From assembly GCA_037953625.1 (NCBI GenBank), contig CM075651.1, forward strand, positions 127,128,501-127,192,500: a stretch of 64,000 nt of DNA, written 5' to 3'. Made by a program: the position numbers and the translations under genes. Positions 46,952 to 58,037 of this stretch are shown here, piece by piece. Under the pieces are notes generated by a model. It made no database searches and was not told the origin of the DNA. It saw nothing but the letters and a program-made list of their open reading frames with translations. This DNA comes from Crotalaria pallida. Taxonomy: Eukaryota > Streptophyta > Magnoliopsida > Fabales > Fabaceae. Each line of letters opens with the position of its first letter. The stretch's first letter is position 1.

Positions 46952-48003
46952 CGTACCTGCTGGAGGCCCAATTTGACCAGATTCTGAACAAAGTAGAAGA
47001 AGAGAAGTCTAATTTGGCTTCATATCTTAGACTTGGTCAGAAATTAGAAGATAAACATGGACCTTATCTACTAGATTTAATTAAGATTTATTTTAGGATT
47101 TGCTTTACTCTTTAAATAGAGGATTTGTAAATAGTTTTCAGTAGGTTTTGAGATCATAGAATTCAATTAGGATTAGAGAGAGAGGTTAGTAACATCTATT
47201 GAGAGCAAGGAGGCAAGGCACAAAGATTGGAGATCATCACTACAAGAGAGATCTGCGTGAGGATTGAAGGTCTCTTGGATAGTTAACCTGTATTGTCTAT
47301 GATATGAGGTTTTATCTTTGCTTCTGTTTTCTTTATTTCTATGTGTTACTAAAACCTCTTGTTAGGAACATGGTGTAAATTGTATGGTTTAACTTATTTT
47401 AATTTATGATTTAGTGTTTTCCTGTTTTTTAAATCAAGCGTTGATTGTGTTTTTATCACATAAACCTGCGCAATTTATGTTGTGGATTTTCTAAGTTACT
47501 AATGAGAATTAGGATTTAGAATAGGTCATGCAATTCAACGGCATAACTATTCAACACAGAGAGATCTAATTGGTTAGTTATATAACTAATTAATTCCATT
47601 TTCTTAATAAATTATTTATTCGGTAATTTAATTACTTGAGAGATTGAGAATTAATAATCAGAAAAATAAACGGTAACTAAACATGAGAGATCTGATAGTT
47701 ACTAATTTAGGAATTGTTCTTGATTAGAAGGAAAACCTAATTCATAGTTAAATAAGTGAATCATACAATGAAACCAAGTTCCTAACCTTTTTCTATTGCT
47801 TTCTAACTATCTTATCTCCTCAATCTTTTTATCTTTATTTAAATTCTCCTTCTCCTTCTAAAATTCAATAACAAGTTGCATTAATAATTACGAATTGGTG
47901 GAAATTTATTAGAAAAAATTTGCAATCCCCGAGTGGAACGATACTCACTTACTATCTGTATTACTTGTCGACCTAGTACTCTTGCTAGACATCAACAAGT
48001 TTT

Positions 48004-48021
48004 TGGCGCCGTTGCCGGGGA
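48004..48021 (+). promoter_or_regulatory. Primer-binding site, tRNA-Asp
   Basis: TGGCGCCGTTGCCGGGGA, complementary to the 3' end of plant tRNA-Asp with CCA, six bases after the LTR end. Confidence 0.9.
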
Positions 48022-48074
48022 TTGAAATTCGATTCTAATTTCTTTTCGGTACTTTTTGTAATTATTTATGTAAT

Positions 48075-48884
48075 TTGTACTTTCTCATGTATAATTATAG
48101 TTGTAATAGTGATTCAGATTGTGATAGATTTATTCCATATTATCCTTATCCTCCATACTATGTTGCACAAAATATAACATCTAGGAAGGCCCAATGGGAA
48201 ATAGATATAGAGATAATGAATCAACAGATTAATGATATGAAAAAGGAAAGATACTATTCTCAATTTTCTCATGTGGAGCCTCCCCCTCCTAGTAAAACCC
48301 CAATGGAAATAGCTCTAGAGAAATTGGCTCAAACCGCTGAGGATTATGCTAAAGATTGCAAAAGTAATTTTGGATTCCCTCGTGTTGAGCCAATTCCTCC
48401 CCCTGTGGAGAAAGAGTCATGAGAAATTAACCAAGAGAAATTAGCTCAAAAAGTTAGTAGTAATGTTCAAGAAATTAATTTTATAGATGAAGAAAACAGA
48501 AAAAGTTTTGAGAACATAAAAATAGCACTTGAGCAAATTTCAAAACATTTATCTGAGGAGTCACAAGCATTATCAACAATTTTTGACTCTCCTAAAAAAG
48601 AGGAAGAAGTTGTGGTGATGGATGTGACCAATGATCAAATCCCTTTGGAGGAGCAAAAATCTGAAAAAGAAATTGTGCATGATAGGTTTGAGGAAGAGGA
48701 TCAAAATATAACAATAGAAGGTTTGAAAATTGTAGAAAAAATTGAACCACCCTTGCATGAGGAATTTGTTGTTATAGAGAATTTTATTAAATCTAGTTCA
48801 TGCTTGGGTGATTCAAAAATTTTCTATTATATTCAGCCTAAGTACTTTTATGAAAAATATCTAGAGCAATCTAGTCATTATTAG
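48075..48884 (+). pseudogene. Element C unknown ORF with one stop
   Basis: A single frame of 270 codons beginning 54 bases after the PBS, interrupted only by TGA at 48420-48422. The N-terminus is Tyr/Pro-rich (YYPYPPYYV). The rest is acidic and Lys-rich with coiled-coil character (MEIALEKLAQTAEDYAK; ENIKIALEQISKHLSEESQA) and ends YEKYLEQSSHY. The position is that of gag, but I see no gag core or zinc knuckle. I do not recognise the protein. Confidence 0.55.
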
Positions 48885-49178
48885 GCAATGGGAAGCATGA
48901 GAAAGTAATCTTCCTGATTAATGGAGTTAACAACTTCATGATGGATGATGGAAGAAAATAAAAATTTGCTGGGATGATGTATGGATTAAGGAATATACCT
49001 TTTAACCCTGGTGGGTTTGAACTCTATTTTGAAAATTCCTTAATCCACTATCATCACCCAAGGTCTTCCCCATGGGATGTGGGCATAACTCATTATTGTT
49101 GCATCACATGGGATTTGACCCATAGAATTTGGGATCTTGGTGGATTTTTTTTTACATAAGCAGTAGTGTAGGTTTCAA

Positions 49179-49632
49179 TTCTTAGGTAGTTGTTGTTAAA
49201 AAAAAAAAAACCGAAGCTTCAGGTCTAAGGGGTGCAAATGTTCAGTTTTGGGGTCCAATCCCAATTCTACCATTTTATCTCTTAGGATTAGATTTATGTT
49301 TATCTCTAGGAAGTTTTTTTTATCTTATTTTTTTTAGCAATAGATATTTTTTATTCTTATCTTTTAGGATTAGATTAGTTTTATATCTTTTTAGGATTTT
49401 GTTTTTATTTTTTTAGGATTAGATTTATCTTCTTAGGATTATTTTTAGAATAGATTTTTTTAATTTTATTATTTATTTTCGTTTTTTTATTTTTTATTTT
49501 TTTAGGGATAGATTTTTTTTAGGATTAGATTTGTATTTTTAGGATTTGGACCCCATTAGCCCCAATTTTTTCAATATTGCACCCCGGGACTTGTATCTCA
49601 CCAAAAATATTGTCCTGCTTTCTTAGGTAGTT
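49179..49632. mobile_element. 428-bp insertion with 13-bp direct repeats in element C
   Basis: TTCTTAGGTAGTT occurs at 49179-49191 and 49620-49632. Between them the ends are partly inverted (GGGGTGCAAATG near 49228 against ATTGCACCCCGGG near 49576). The centre (49280-49560) is a degenerate array of about ten T-rich units built on TTAGGATTAGATTT. A short non-autonomous element is likely; its class is unclear. Confidence 0.55.
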
Positions 49633-49669
49633 TTGCATTTTTATTTTGTAGTGTAGGCTAGATTAGTTT

Positions 49670-50962
49670 GCTTGAGGACAAGCCAACATCTAAGTTTGGG
49701 GGAGTATATACAAAATAAAAATTTTCAGATCTGAAATTCTCTCCCATATTTTTGTATTGGTTTGTGTCCTTAGTGAAAGTAAGTGATTATTTTATGTTTA
49801 GGACTTTTTCTCTAATGATGCATGTATAATGATGCATGTATATACTTAGTTTAGGACTTAGACTCATTGACTTTTGACTCTATTTGATTGAGCTGTGAAT
49901 ACTGTTGTGAACTAGTTATTTTGACAAATGCTTTCAAAACTTGTGATTAGTGAACTGACTTTAACCCTGTGAGTTTTTGAGCCTATTGATGGGGTATGTT
50001 ATATTTGATCTATTCTGATTTTGAGACCCCTATTCTTTCATGAGTGTGTTCACTTTGGTATTGTTGTTCTAGAACTTGACCTGTGACCATTTCAAGATTG
50101 ATTTTTGTTTGCATGCATGAATGTGATTAAGGCACTTAGGGTGTGTTTTTGAGGCTTTCAGAGATGTTGCATTGGTTCATATCCCTTAGTTGCCCACTTT
50201 GAGCCTTATAATGTTATATAATTTTTCTTTGGTACCCTGCATTAATTGCATAATTCTTTGAGAGTACCTTAGGAATTTTGGATGACAAATTAAGTGGAAT
50301 GTGATGCAAAAGAAAAGAAAAGAAAAGGAAAAAAAAGAGTAAAGTGTTATGTGCCTACTTCTCTTCCAATGAAAAAAAAAAGAAAATTGAAAAAGAATGA
50401 AAATTATGAAAAGGAAGAGAGTAGAGGAATTGAAAAGTGAAAAGTGAAGAAGAATAAAAGTTGTGATTGAGTTGAATTTCATTGTGATATACTTAGTGCT
50501 CATTCATGATTCTGGGGGAAGTTTGCTTTGCATTTTAGCCCTTAGTTTTATCCTTTCTTTCTTATATTCCACCTAACACTTTAGCCTGGCCCCATTACAA
50601 CCAAAAATAAGACCTTTTGATTTGTGCATGCATTCAATAATTTCAGTGGCGATTTTGGTCTATGGTCAAGCCTATGGTAACACATTATCATTGTTGAACT
50701 TGAGTGAATTGAAAATATAACCCTGATACACTTTTGAGAGATACACTGGAGAGGTTGAGAGTGTTCACTAGCCTTGAGTTCTTATTGAGTTTGTTACTCT
50801 AACTAGTTTTTGATTGTGTAAATAGCTTGTGAAAATATGTGTCAAAGTCATGATTCGAATTCTTAGATTAGGTGTGTTCATATTGATTTAGGGAGGTTGT
50901 CTTTTGTTTAGATTTTTATTTTACTTTTGCCTGGGACATGCAAAATGCTAAGTTTGGGGGAG
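49670..50962 (+). other. Element C 3' untranslated region with two PPT-like motifs
   Basis: GCTTGAGGACAAGC followed by CTAAGTTTGGGGGAG (near 49690-49705) is the phrase that commonly closes Athila-like internal regions. A second CTAAGTTTGGGGGAG (about 50948-50962) immediately precedes the LTR. No gene between them; an A/G-rich stretch lies at 50300-50460. Confidence 0.6.
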
Positions 50963-52168
50963 TGATTTAGGTGCAAATATATATAGATTTGAGCATTATT
51001 TGGACTCCCTTTTACTATGTATTTGGCTTATTTCTCTAGCAAATTTAGGACTTTTGAGTAGATTTTAATTATTTTTAGTAGTTTAGGGTCCTTTGAGCTT
51101 TTTGATCTGTTTGTTCATTGTTTCAGGTACTTTTAGAGCTCAAATGCAAAAAATAATTATGGAACTGGAAAGGGCACGTAAAGACCTTGAAGTAGGAGAA
51201 AGAACGAAGCAAAGCGGAGTCGGGACCTACCCCGCGCGCCTGAGGCGCGGGGACGGGTGCGCCTGGGGCGCGCTGATTCAAGAGGAGCACCAGTTATCAG
51301 ACTCATGCGCCTGGGGCGCGAGGTCGCGTGCGCCTGGGGCGCGCGTACCTGCTGGAGGCCCAATTTGACCAGATTCTGAACAAAGTAGAAGAAGAGAAGT
51401 CTAATTTGGCTTCATATCTTAGACTTGGTCAGAAATTAGAAGATAAACATGGACCTTATCTACTAGATTTAATTAAGATTTATTTTAGGATTTGTTTTAC
51501 TCTTTAAATAGAGGATTTGTAAATAGTTTTCAGTAGGTTTTGAGATCATAGAATTCAATTTATGATTTGTAAATTTATGATTTAGTGTTTTCCTGTTTTT
51601 TAAATCAAGTGTTGATTGTGTTTTTATCACATAAACCTGCGCAATTTATGTTGTGGATTTTCTAAGTTACTAATGAGAATTAGGATTTAGAATAGGCCAT
51701 GCAATTCAACGGTATAACTATTCAACACAGAGAGATCTAATTGGTTAGTTATATAACTAATTAATTCCTTGTTCTTAATAAATTATTTATTCGGTAATTT
51801 AATTACTTGAGAGATTGAGAATTAATAATCGGAAAAATAAACGGTAACTAAACATGAGAGATCTGATAGTTACTAATTTAGGAATTGTTCTTGATTAGAA
51901 GGAAAACCTAATTCATAGTTAAATAAGTGAATCATACAACGAAACCAAGTTCCTAACCTTTTTCTATTGCTTTCTAACTATCTTATCTCCTCAATCTTTT
52001 TATCTTTATTTAAATTCTCCTTCTCCTTCTAAAATTCAATAACAAGTTGCATTAATAATTACGAATTGGTGGAAAGTTATTAGAAACAATTTGCAATCCC
52101 CGAGTGGAACCATACTCACTTACTATCTGTATTACTTGTCGACCTAGTACTCTTGCTAGACATCAACA

Positions 52169-53365
52169 AACATCATCCATGAAGTGCTGCATGTACGGAG
52201 GTATATGATCCGGAGGATAGATAGTTTGTAGCGGAATGAAATCGGGATCCTGAGTTGATGCATGATCTTGTTGCTGCTGCTGTTGTTGTTCTTCCTCATC
52301 ATCAAGGTTATAGTTGTGAGTAGACTTGCGCTCTCGTCGATGAGGTTTTGGTATCCAGCCTCGATCTTCCATGTTCACCCATCCCATGTGTTCCAAAAAC
52401 TTTGAATCCATGCGCATATCAGCATTGGGAGGAGTCCTCGACTCTCCATTTAGTGGAATCCGGAAACGTCTGAGGATGTTGGTGATTAAGGTTGCATAGG
52501 GAAGTCGTGAGGTCTTCATCTTCGTATCTCGATCAATCGACCGACGAACTTTACCAGCAGTCTCAATCATATGGTTCAAGACAAACCAACCCCAATTGAT
52601 GGGTTTGTCGTGAAACCAAGCCCACAAAATGATGTAATCAGAATCCAACAGCCTGAAGTAGTTACCTTGTCTTGGGATCAGACAACGATTCAAGATGAAA
52701 TGCAGCACTCGAAACTCAAATTTCAGATTACCCGATGTCAAGACTTTTCCAATAGGGATTCTATCATCAATAAATTCTTCTTTTGCAGTCCTTTTATCAT
52801 ATTCATCGCCCCAAAGATTATCTGAACTAGAACCAGTATAGTTTATTTCATCCATGGGAAAATGTGTAATGTTGATCCATGTTTTCAGACTGATCTTTAT
52901 GCTTCTCCCTTTAACTTCAGATTAGAGAACCTTTTCTTCAGAATTCCAAACGAGATTGGTGTAGAAAACCCTGACCAAGTCTTCATAAAAATCGCCTCCA
53001 ATAGTGCTAAACTCAAATAAGCCCTTTTCTTTTAGTAGCACTACTGCAGGAAGGCTGCAATCTTCACCGTCAAAGGTTTCAGCATCTAAGAATCTGAGAG
53101 AGATCACTGAACATGCTGCAAAGTATTTTTCATAGTCCATAATTTGAGAAGAATTCGAGAACCATCGATTTAGTTTCTCAACTGCAACAGGTTGATGAAC
53201 TGGAGGAGGTGGTGCAGAAGGACCGACGTCATTCTGTCTAGGTCTAGATGGCCTAGCAGCACGACTGGACGAAGGTTGTGCTTGATTCTGAACGACTGGA
53301 AGAGATGGCTCATCATCATCGGATTCATCGATAATAGCCCTTCTTTTGGTACGACAAGTAGACAT
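52169..53365 (-). pseudogene. Complex A right-unit ORF2, N-terminal and central part
   Basis: ATG at 53365 (MSTCRTKRRAIIDESDDDE). Domain order equals element B ORF2: Pro/Ser-rich start, LNRWFSNSSQIMDYEKYFAA, FYEDLVRVFYTNLVW, HFILNRCLIPRQGNYFRL, NWGWFVLNHMIETA, MGWVNME, then a Gln run (QQQQQQQ). One in-frame TAA at 52922-52924; cut at 52169 by element C. The high similarity to element B ORF2 after loss of pol suggests the protein was kept in both. Confidence 0.78.
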
Positions 53366-54239
53366 GATCTCATACAGATAGCAACAACAAATAACCAGAT
53401 GAAATATCCAAATACTCAACTGATCATACCAAAGGACTTCAACAATGCAGTTCTCAAACAGATTTTACCATGCAGATAAAGCAGTTCTATTACCAGTAAT
53501 CCAATAATCTCATAAATTCAACAGAATAAACTCAGAGGCATGAACACAGTACCAATAATAGTAGCAGAAAGAACTTGAATAGGAAGACCTGAGAACCTGA
53601 ACCAGAGCTGAACCGAACCTGAATCAGCAGATACTTTACTGAACAAGATGAACCGAACCACTGAACCAAAAGATCACTGAACCGCAAGCAGAACCGAGGA
53701 ACACTGAACCAATACCTTTGCTGAATCGATGAACCGGAGAAGAGATAGAGCCAGAGAACCATGAGCATGAACCGGTTTGAACTCTTGAAAACCCAAGAAC
53801 CAGTGAACCACGAGCTTGCTAAAGGAGGTTATGGTGGAAGGTTTTGACAATGGAGGTTTCAATGGTGGTTGGTGGAAGAGAGGTAGAATGGGTATGGTGA
53901 GTGGAGAGGGAAACGAGTTTTGGGAAGGAAGGAGGTAGTATGTGAAGGTTTATGAGTGAGGGAGAAAATATGAGTGAGAATCGTGGAGTTTTTATGAAGG
54001 TGGTGATGGAGGTTTGAGTTGGAGGAAGAAGAAGTAGAAGATGGAGGAAGAAGAAGAAGGTAACGTGGAAGGAGGAAGGAGGCGTGATTTTGGTAGGGAA
54101 TGAGAGAGAGAGAGAACATGTGAAGATATATGTGTGGCTAGGGTTAGTCAAGGATGAGGTCCACATAAGGTCAAAACGGGTCAACAAGGCCCAACTGGTC
54201 CACACGAGTATTTTATTATTTTTTTTTCAGATTCTGTAG

Positions 54240-54575
54240 CCGTTAATCGATTACTGGCAGTAGTTTAATCGATTATATTCCTCATTTAATCGATTAATTA
54301 CTTGCCTTTAATCGATTATGCTTCCTCTGGTGAGAACATGATGCAACATTTCTACTCGATTACTGAGCTGGTTGTACTCGATTATTTGTTGGCATTTAAT
54401 CGATTACTTCAATCACTTTAATCGATTACTTCGTCTCTGATGGATTGCATGATGCTACAGATTTAACTGATTAAACTCAGTCCTTTAATCGGTTACTTTC
54501 CTTCAATTGATCAGACCTGATGCATTTAACCACTTGGTAATCGATTACTGTTGCAGAGTAATCGATTACTTCTGC
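54240..54575 (-). promoter_or_regulatory. Complex A internal TAATCGATTA cluster upstream of ORF2
   Basis: Begins with a pair at 54244/54266 (22 bp) and continues with about ten TAATCGATTA or one-base variants to 54570, between gag and ORF2 as in element B. A C/T-rich leader follows on the minus strand (53820-54120). Confidence 0.65.
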
Positions 54576-54976
54576 ATAAATTTCCAGAAATTCTCTTTCT
54601 CTGCATAACCAAGCTTCCTTGCATTCTACGAATAGGATTTTCTGATGCTGGGGAATATGAGTGATGTTAGCTTGTGGTCAACTTAGCTTTAGTGGGACCT
54701 GTTTCCTGCAAAACAGATAGTTCTGGATATCTCCAACGCTCAAGTTAGAAAATTTGTCACGATAAACAATGAGAGCTATTGAAGTAAATGATATGAACAT
54801 TAGGGGTAGTACACAAAATCATATACTCCTTTATAACTATGAGTTATATCAAGTTCAATCATAATATGCATTTAGATGCCAACTTAATCAACTCAAGTTT
54901 GCACTAAATAACACATTATGAGAATCATGTGTCAAGGATATTGAAAAAATTTGCCACACATGATTTGTTTTCAAAT

Positions 54977-56386
54977 TTAATATAACTTGGAATAGTCAAA
55001 GTACGCTCTTGTATAATCATGGTTATAATAAGAATATGACTTGTTTACCTCAAACTTTGTGTGCCATGGAGATTTTGCCTTAGACCATTGCTTTCTTTTC
55101 TCAAACCTTGTGTGCCATGAAGATTTTGTCTTAGACCATTGCTTTCTTTTCTGAGTTTTCATCAAGGTGAATTTTTCATTTCTTCCAGTGAATGCTTTGG
55201 TTCTTGTTGATGCTATCTTCCTTTGGTCACTCCATCTATCTTTAGATATCCACCGAGTCATTTTGAAGCATTTCTCTTTTTGATTTCCTCTTGGTTTTTC
55301 CTTGGGCAAATTATTTTCTACATTCCTGTTACAAGGAGAAACTCTTGGTACCCATCTCATTTTGGGTCCAGGGAGATTAGGCTTGGATTCCTTGGAAACT
55401 ATTGGAACCCATTTCATTTTATTTCTCATATGATTATTTTTCTTATAAAGGCATAAATGAGAAATATGACCCGAATGACCACAATAATTACAAACAATGG
55501 GTTTGGGAGATGCTTTGAATTTTCTAAAATCATTTTTTTAAAGCATAGACTTATGATCCTTGTATTCAGAATCACATTTGACAACCACTTTACTTGACTT
55601 TTGAATTTCCACATTCTTATCCGAATTGTCAAATAAGGAGTTGGAGCAAACGGATTTTGAAATACACTGAGAATCACAAGAAGCAGCCTCAACATCTTTT
55701 TCAATAAAATTGCATTTTTCATGATATGTAGAGGTGCTATTTTTAAAGTAAGAATTTTTCAAATCATCTCTTAAATCATCATGAGTAATATGAGGATTAT
55801 GGGAACGAGAATCAATTATAGTTACCTCGTGAGGAGTATATGAGAATGGTTCAATTTTGTTATCTACAGACTCCTCATCTGAAGAACTTGATTCCAAGTG
55901 AGACTCCAAGAATGCTTCAAATAAACTTTCTAACTCATCATCTTCATTTGACGAATTGCTCCTCATGCTATTGGTGTCATCATTCAAAACTTCATCATGG
56001 GAGATAATCAATTCATCCTTTGAGTTTGTCTCTACCTGAGTTTCCAGGTTGTATCTGTGAACACTTACACTTTCTAAAAGATCATCAGTAGCATAGAGTG
56101 TGTGTAGAGTATCCCAAATACATTTAGCATTAACACAATCCTTGATCCTAGCATATGCATCATCGTTCAAGACATTTCTGAAAATCTGCATAGCTTGAAT
56201 ATTCAAGGCAAAACATTTTTTGTCAAATTCGTTTAAAACATTTTTTGGGTTTAAATCAAAACCATTTAGCACAATATACCACAAACGATAATTAATTGAC
56301 TGAAGATAAAACTTCATTCTAGCACTCCAATACGCATAAATTTCTCCATTGAAAAATGGTGCATCATTGAATGAACAACCCTCCAT
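54977..56386 (-). pseudogene. Complex A right-unit gag
   Basis: ATG at 56386 (MEGCSFNDAPFF). Copia gag core to about residue 115, acidic Ser-rich middle, knuckle CNYCGHSGHISHLC, then basic KMKWVP/MRWVP phrases and a short duplicated W-rich segment (KRKQWSKTKSSWHTRFE and KRKQWSKAKSPWHTKFE). One in-frame TAA at 55538-55540; otherwise open to 54977. No pol follows. Confidence 0.85.
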
Positions 56387-56470
56387 TTTAAAATGAAAAC
56401 AAATATCCCAATAAGCCAAACCACAAAGGATCTTTATCTCAAGCGATTAAGCTTGTTACCAGAGCACGAA

Positions 56471-56482
56471 GCTCTGATACCA
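56471..56482 (-). promoter_or_regulatory. Complex A right-unit primer-binding site
   Basis: Inverse of TGGTATCAGAGC, two bases from the LTR. The middle unit has the same site at 44363-44374. Confidence 0.92.
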
Positions 56483-56484
56483 AT

Positions 56485-58032
56485 TGTTGGAATAATTGGT
56501 GGTATTGGCTAACGTCACCCAAGATGGAGAGTGAATTGGGTGTTTATAAAATCATTGAAATTCAATCGAATCAAACGTTCTTAGAAAGATTAACGTAACA
56601 GAGATTAAACGAGAGGAAGACTTAAAGAACGAATGAAAAACGATTTTATGCAAATAGGAACACAATATTTATTATTAATAGATAAAACTTATTATACGCG
56701 AGATTGAAGAAATAAACCACTAAAACGCAATACTCGCGCTAAATAGATCAAAGCGTGAAAATAGCTTTTATCCGCGAAAAATATAATTAACATAAAAAAA
56801 CATGCGGAAAGTAAAGAGATAAGGGATAGAGAAAATTGCACCGGGGATTTTTATCCTGGTTCGACAAACAACGCCTACATCCAGTCGTCAAGCGACCCAC
56901 TTGAGCTTTTCACTAAACCAAGACGCCACGCGTCCCCAAGTACATCCAGAGCGCCCCGCAAGCTACTAGGAATCCCACCGTTTGCCAGGGACCTCGAACA
57001 AAATAGCCTAACTACTAAGAATCCCACCGTTCGTATAGCGCTACCCAATACACAAGGGTTTTCTCACCCTATGAACGCGACACACGTTCAATCCTAAGGG
57101 AAAACACTCCTTAATATCTAAGGTTGTCACACCCCTTACAATAAAATGGGTTTGCACGAAGAAATGTGTGCAACTAACAATGAAGCTCTCTAGATAGAGC
57201 AGATACTACAATAGAGTCCTATAGCAAAAAGATAATCTTAAGCAAACTCAATGTTTTTGAATTTTCGAAAAGAAAAGATGAATATGATGATGATGATTCT
57301 TCTCAATAAAAAGGTTTTTCAAAGAATAGAGACTGAGAGAAGAAGGTGTGTGTTGGTGTGTTTTCAAAAAGGTAGAAGAAGCAGCCAAAATCAGAAACGT
57401 GATCGTCCAGAAAAGGAAATAAATCATTCTGGGAATCAGATTGATTTCAGCACGTTTTTCAAAAAAAATTGAAAAGGTAATCTATTACTTTGGTCAGTGT
57501 AATCGATTACTTGCTCTCAGGTTTTCATAAAAGTTGCAGCATTGAAAGCTAATCGATTAGTAGCTTCAAGTAATCGATTACTATCACTTAAATGACCAGT
57601 TCAAGGAAGTAATCCATTACATGAACCTAATTAATCCATTACTTACTCTCTGGTTACAAGTTGCAGCAAGTTATCGATTATTCCAGAAGGGGTAATCGAT
57701 TACTCCACAGTAAAATCAGATTTTCATAAAATTTGTAACCAAAGGTTTTCACAAAACATTTTCATAAAAGCTTTTCCTGGAGCAGAGGTTTTTAAAAATA
57801 CTTCTTCTTGATTTTTCAAGAACAAAACATATCATCATCATAAAATTATATTTTAGTGCTTTTTAGATCACTATTTGCCTTACACAAAAATTCTAAGCCC
57901 TAAAAGACTATATCTTCAACTTGGCATACAATCTTCGCATCATCAAGGTACCTGAACCTGTTCAAACATAATATATAAAGTTGTGTTGTGTCATCATCAA
58001 AACATCATAAAGGGAAATCATGAGATTCAACA
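56485..58032 (-). mobile_element. Complex A right LTR (5' LTR of right unit)
   Basis: 1548 bp, TGTTGGAATAATTGG to GAGATTCAACA, very similar to 44377-45923, and followed by the outer duplication CATCC. Confidence 0.92.
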
Positions 58033-58037
58033 CATCC

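Larger units (their letters stand above)
46572..52168 (+). mobile_element. Element C: Gypsy-type non-autonomous element (5.6 kb)
   Basis: LTRs 46572-47997 and 50963-52168, flanked by AACAT (46567-46571 and 52169-52173). The PBS (48004-48021) matches tRNA-Asp, a primer used by Athila-type Gypsy elements. The polypurine tract AAGTTTGGGGGAG is at 50950-50962. The 3' LTR lacks about 220 bp present in the 5' LTR (between short repeats of AATTTATGATTT) and is otherwise very similar. The internal region has one interrupted frame and no recognisable gag or pol domains. Confidence 0.88.
35304..58037 (-). mobile_element. 22.7-kb Copia complex A: LTR-internal-LTR-internal-LTR
   Basis: Bounded by CATCC at 35304-35308 and 58033-58037. 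Three LTRs of one family: left 35309-35554 (truncated), middle 44377-45923, right 56485-58032. The middle LTR has a minus-strand PBS on its left (44363-44374) and a minus-strand polypurine tract on its right (from 45924), so it serves as 5' LTR of the left unit and 3' LTR of the right unit. One original insertion, later made tandem by LTR recombination, explains the single outer duplication. Element B sits in the left unit and element C in the right. Confidence 0.88.

Noticed and set aside
46710..46976. 88-codon frame and its reverse (and the copy at 51093-51368)
   Set aside because: They run through the GC-rich palindromes of element C LTRs; the repetition explains the open frames.
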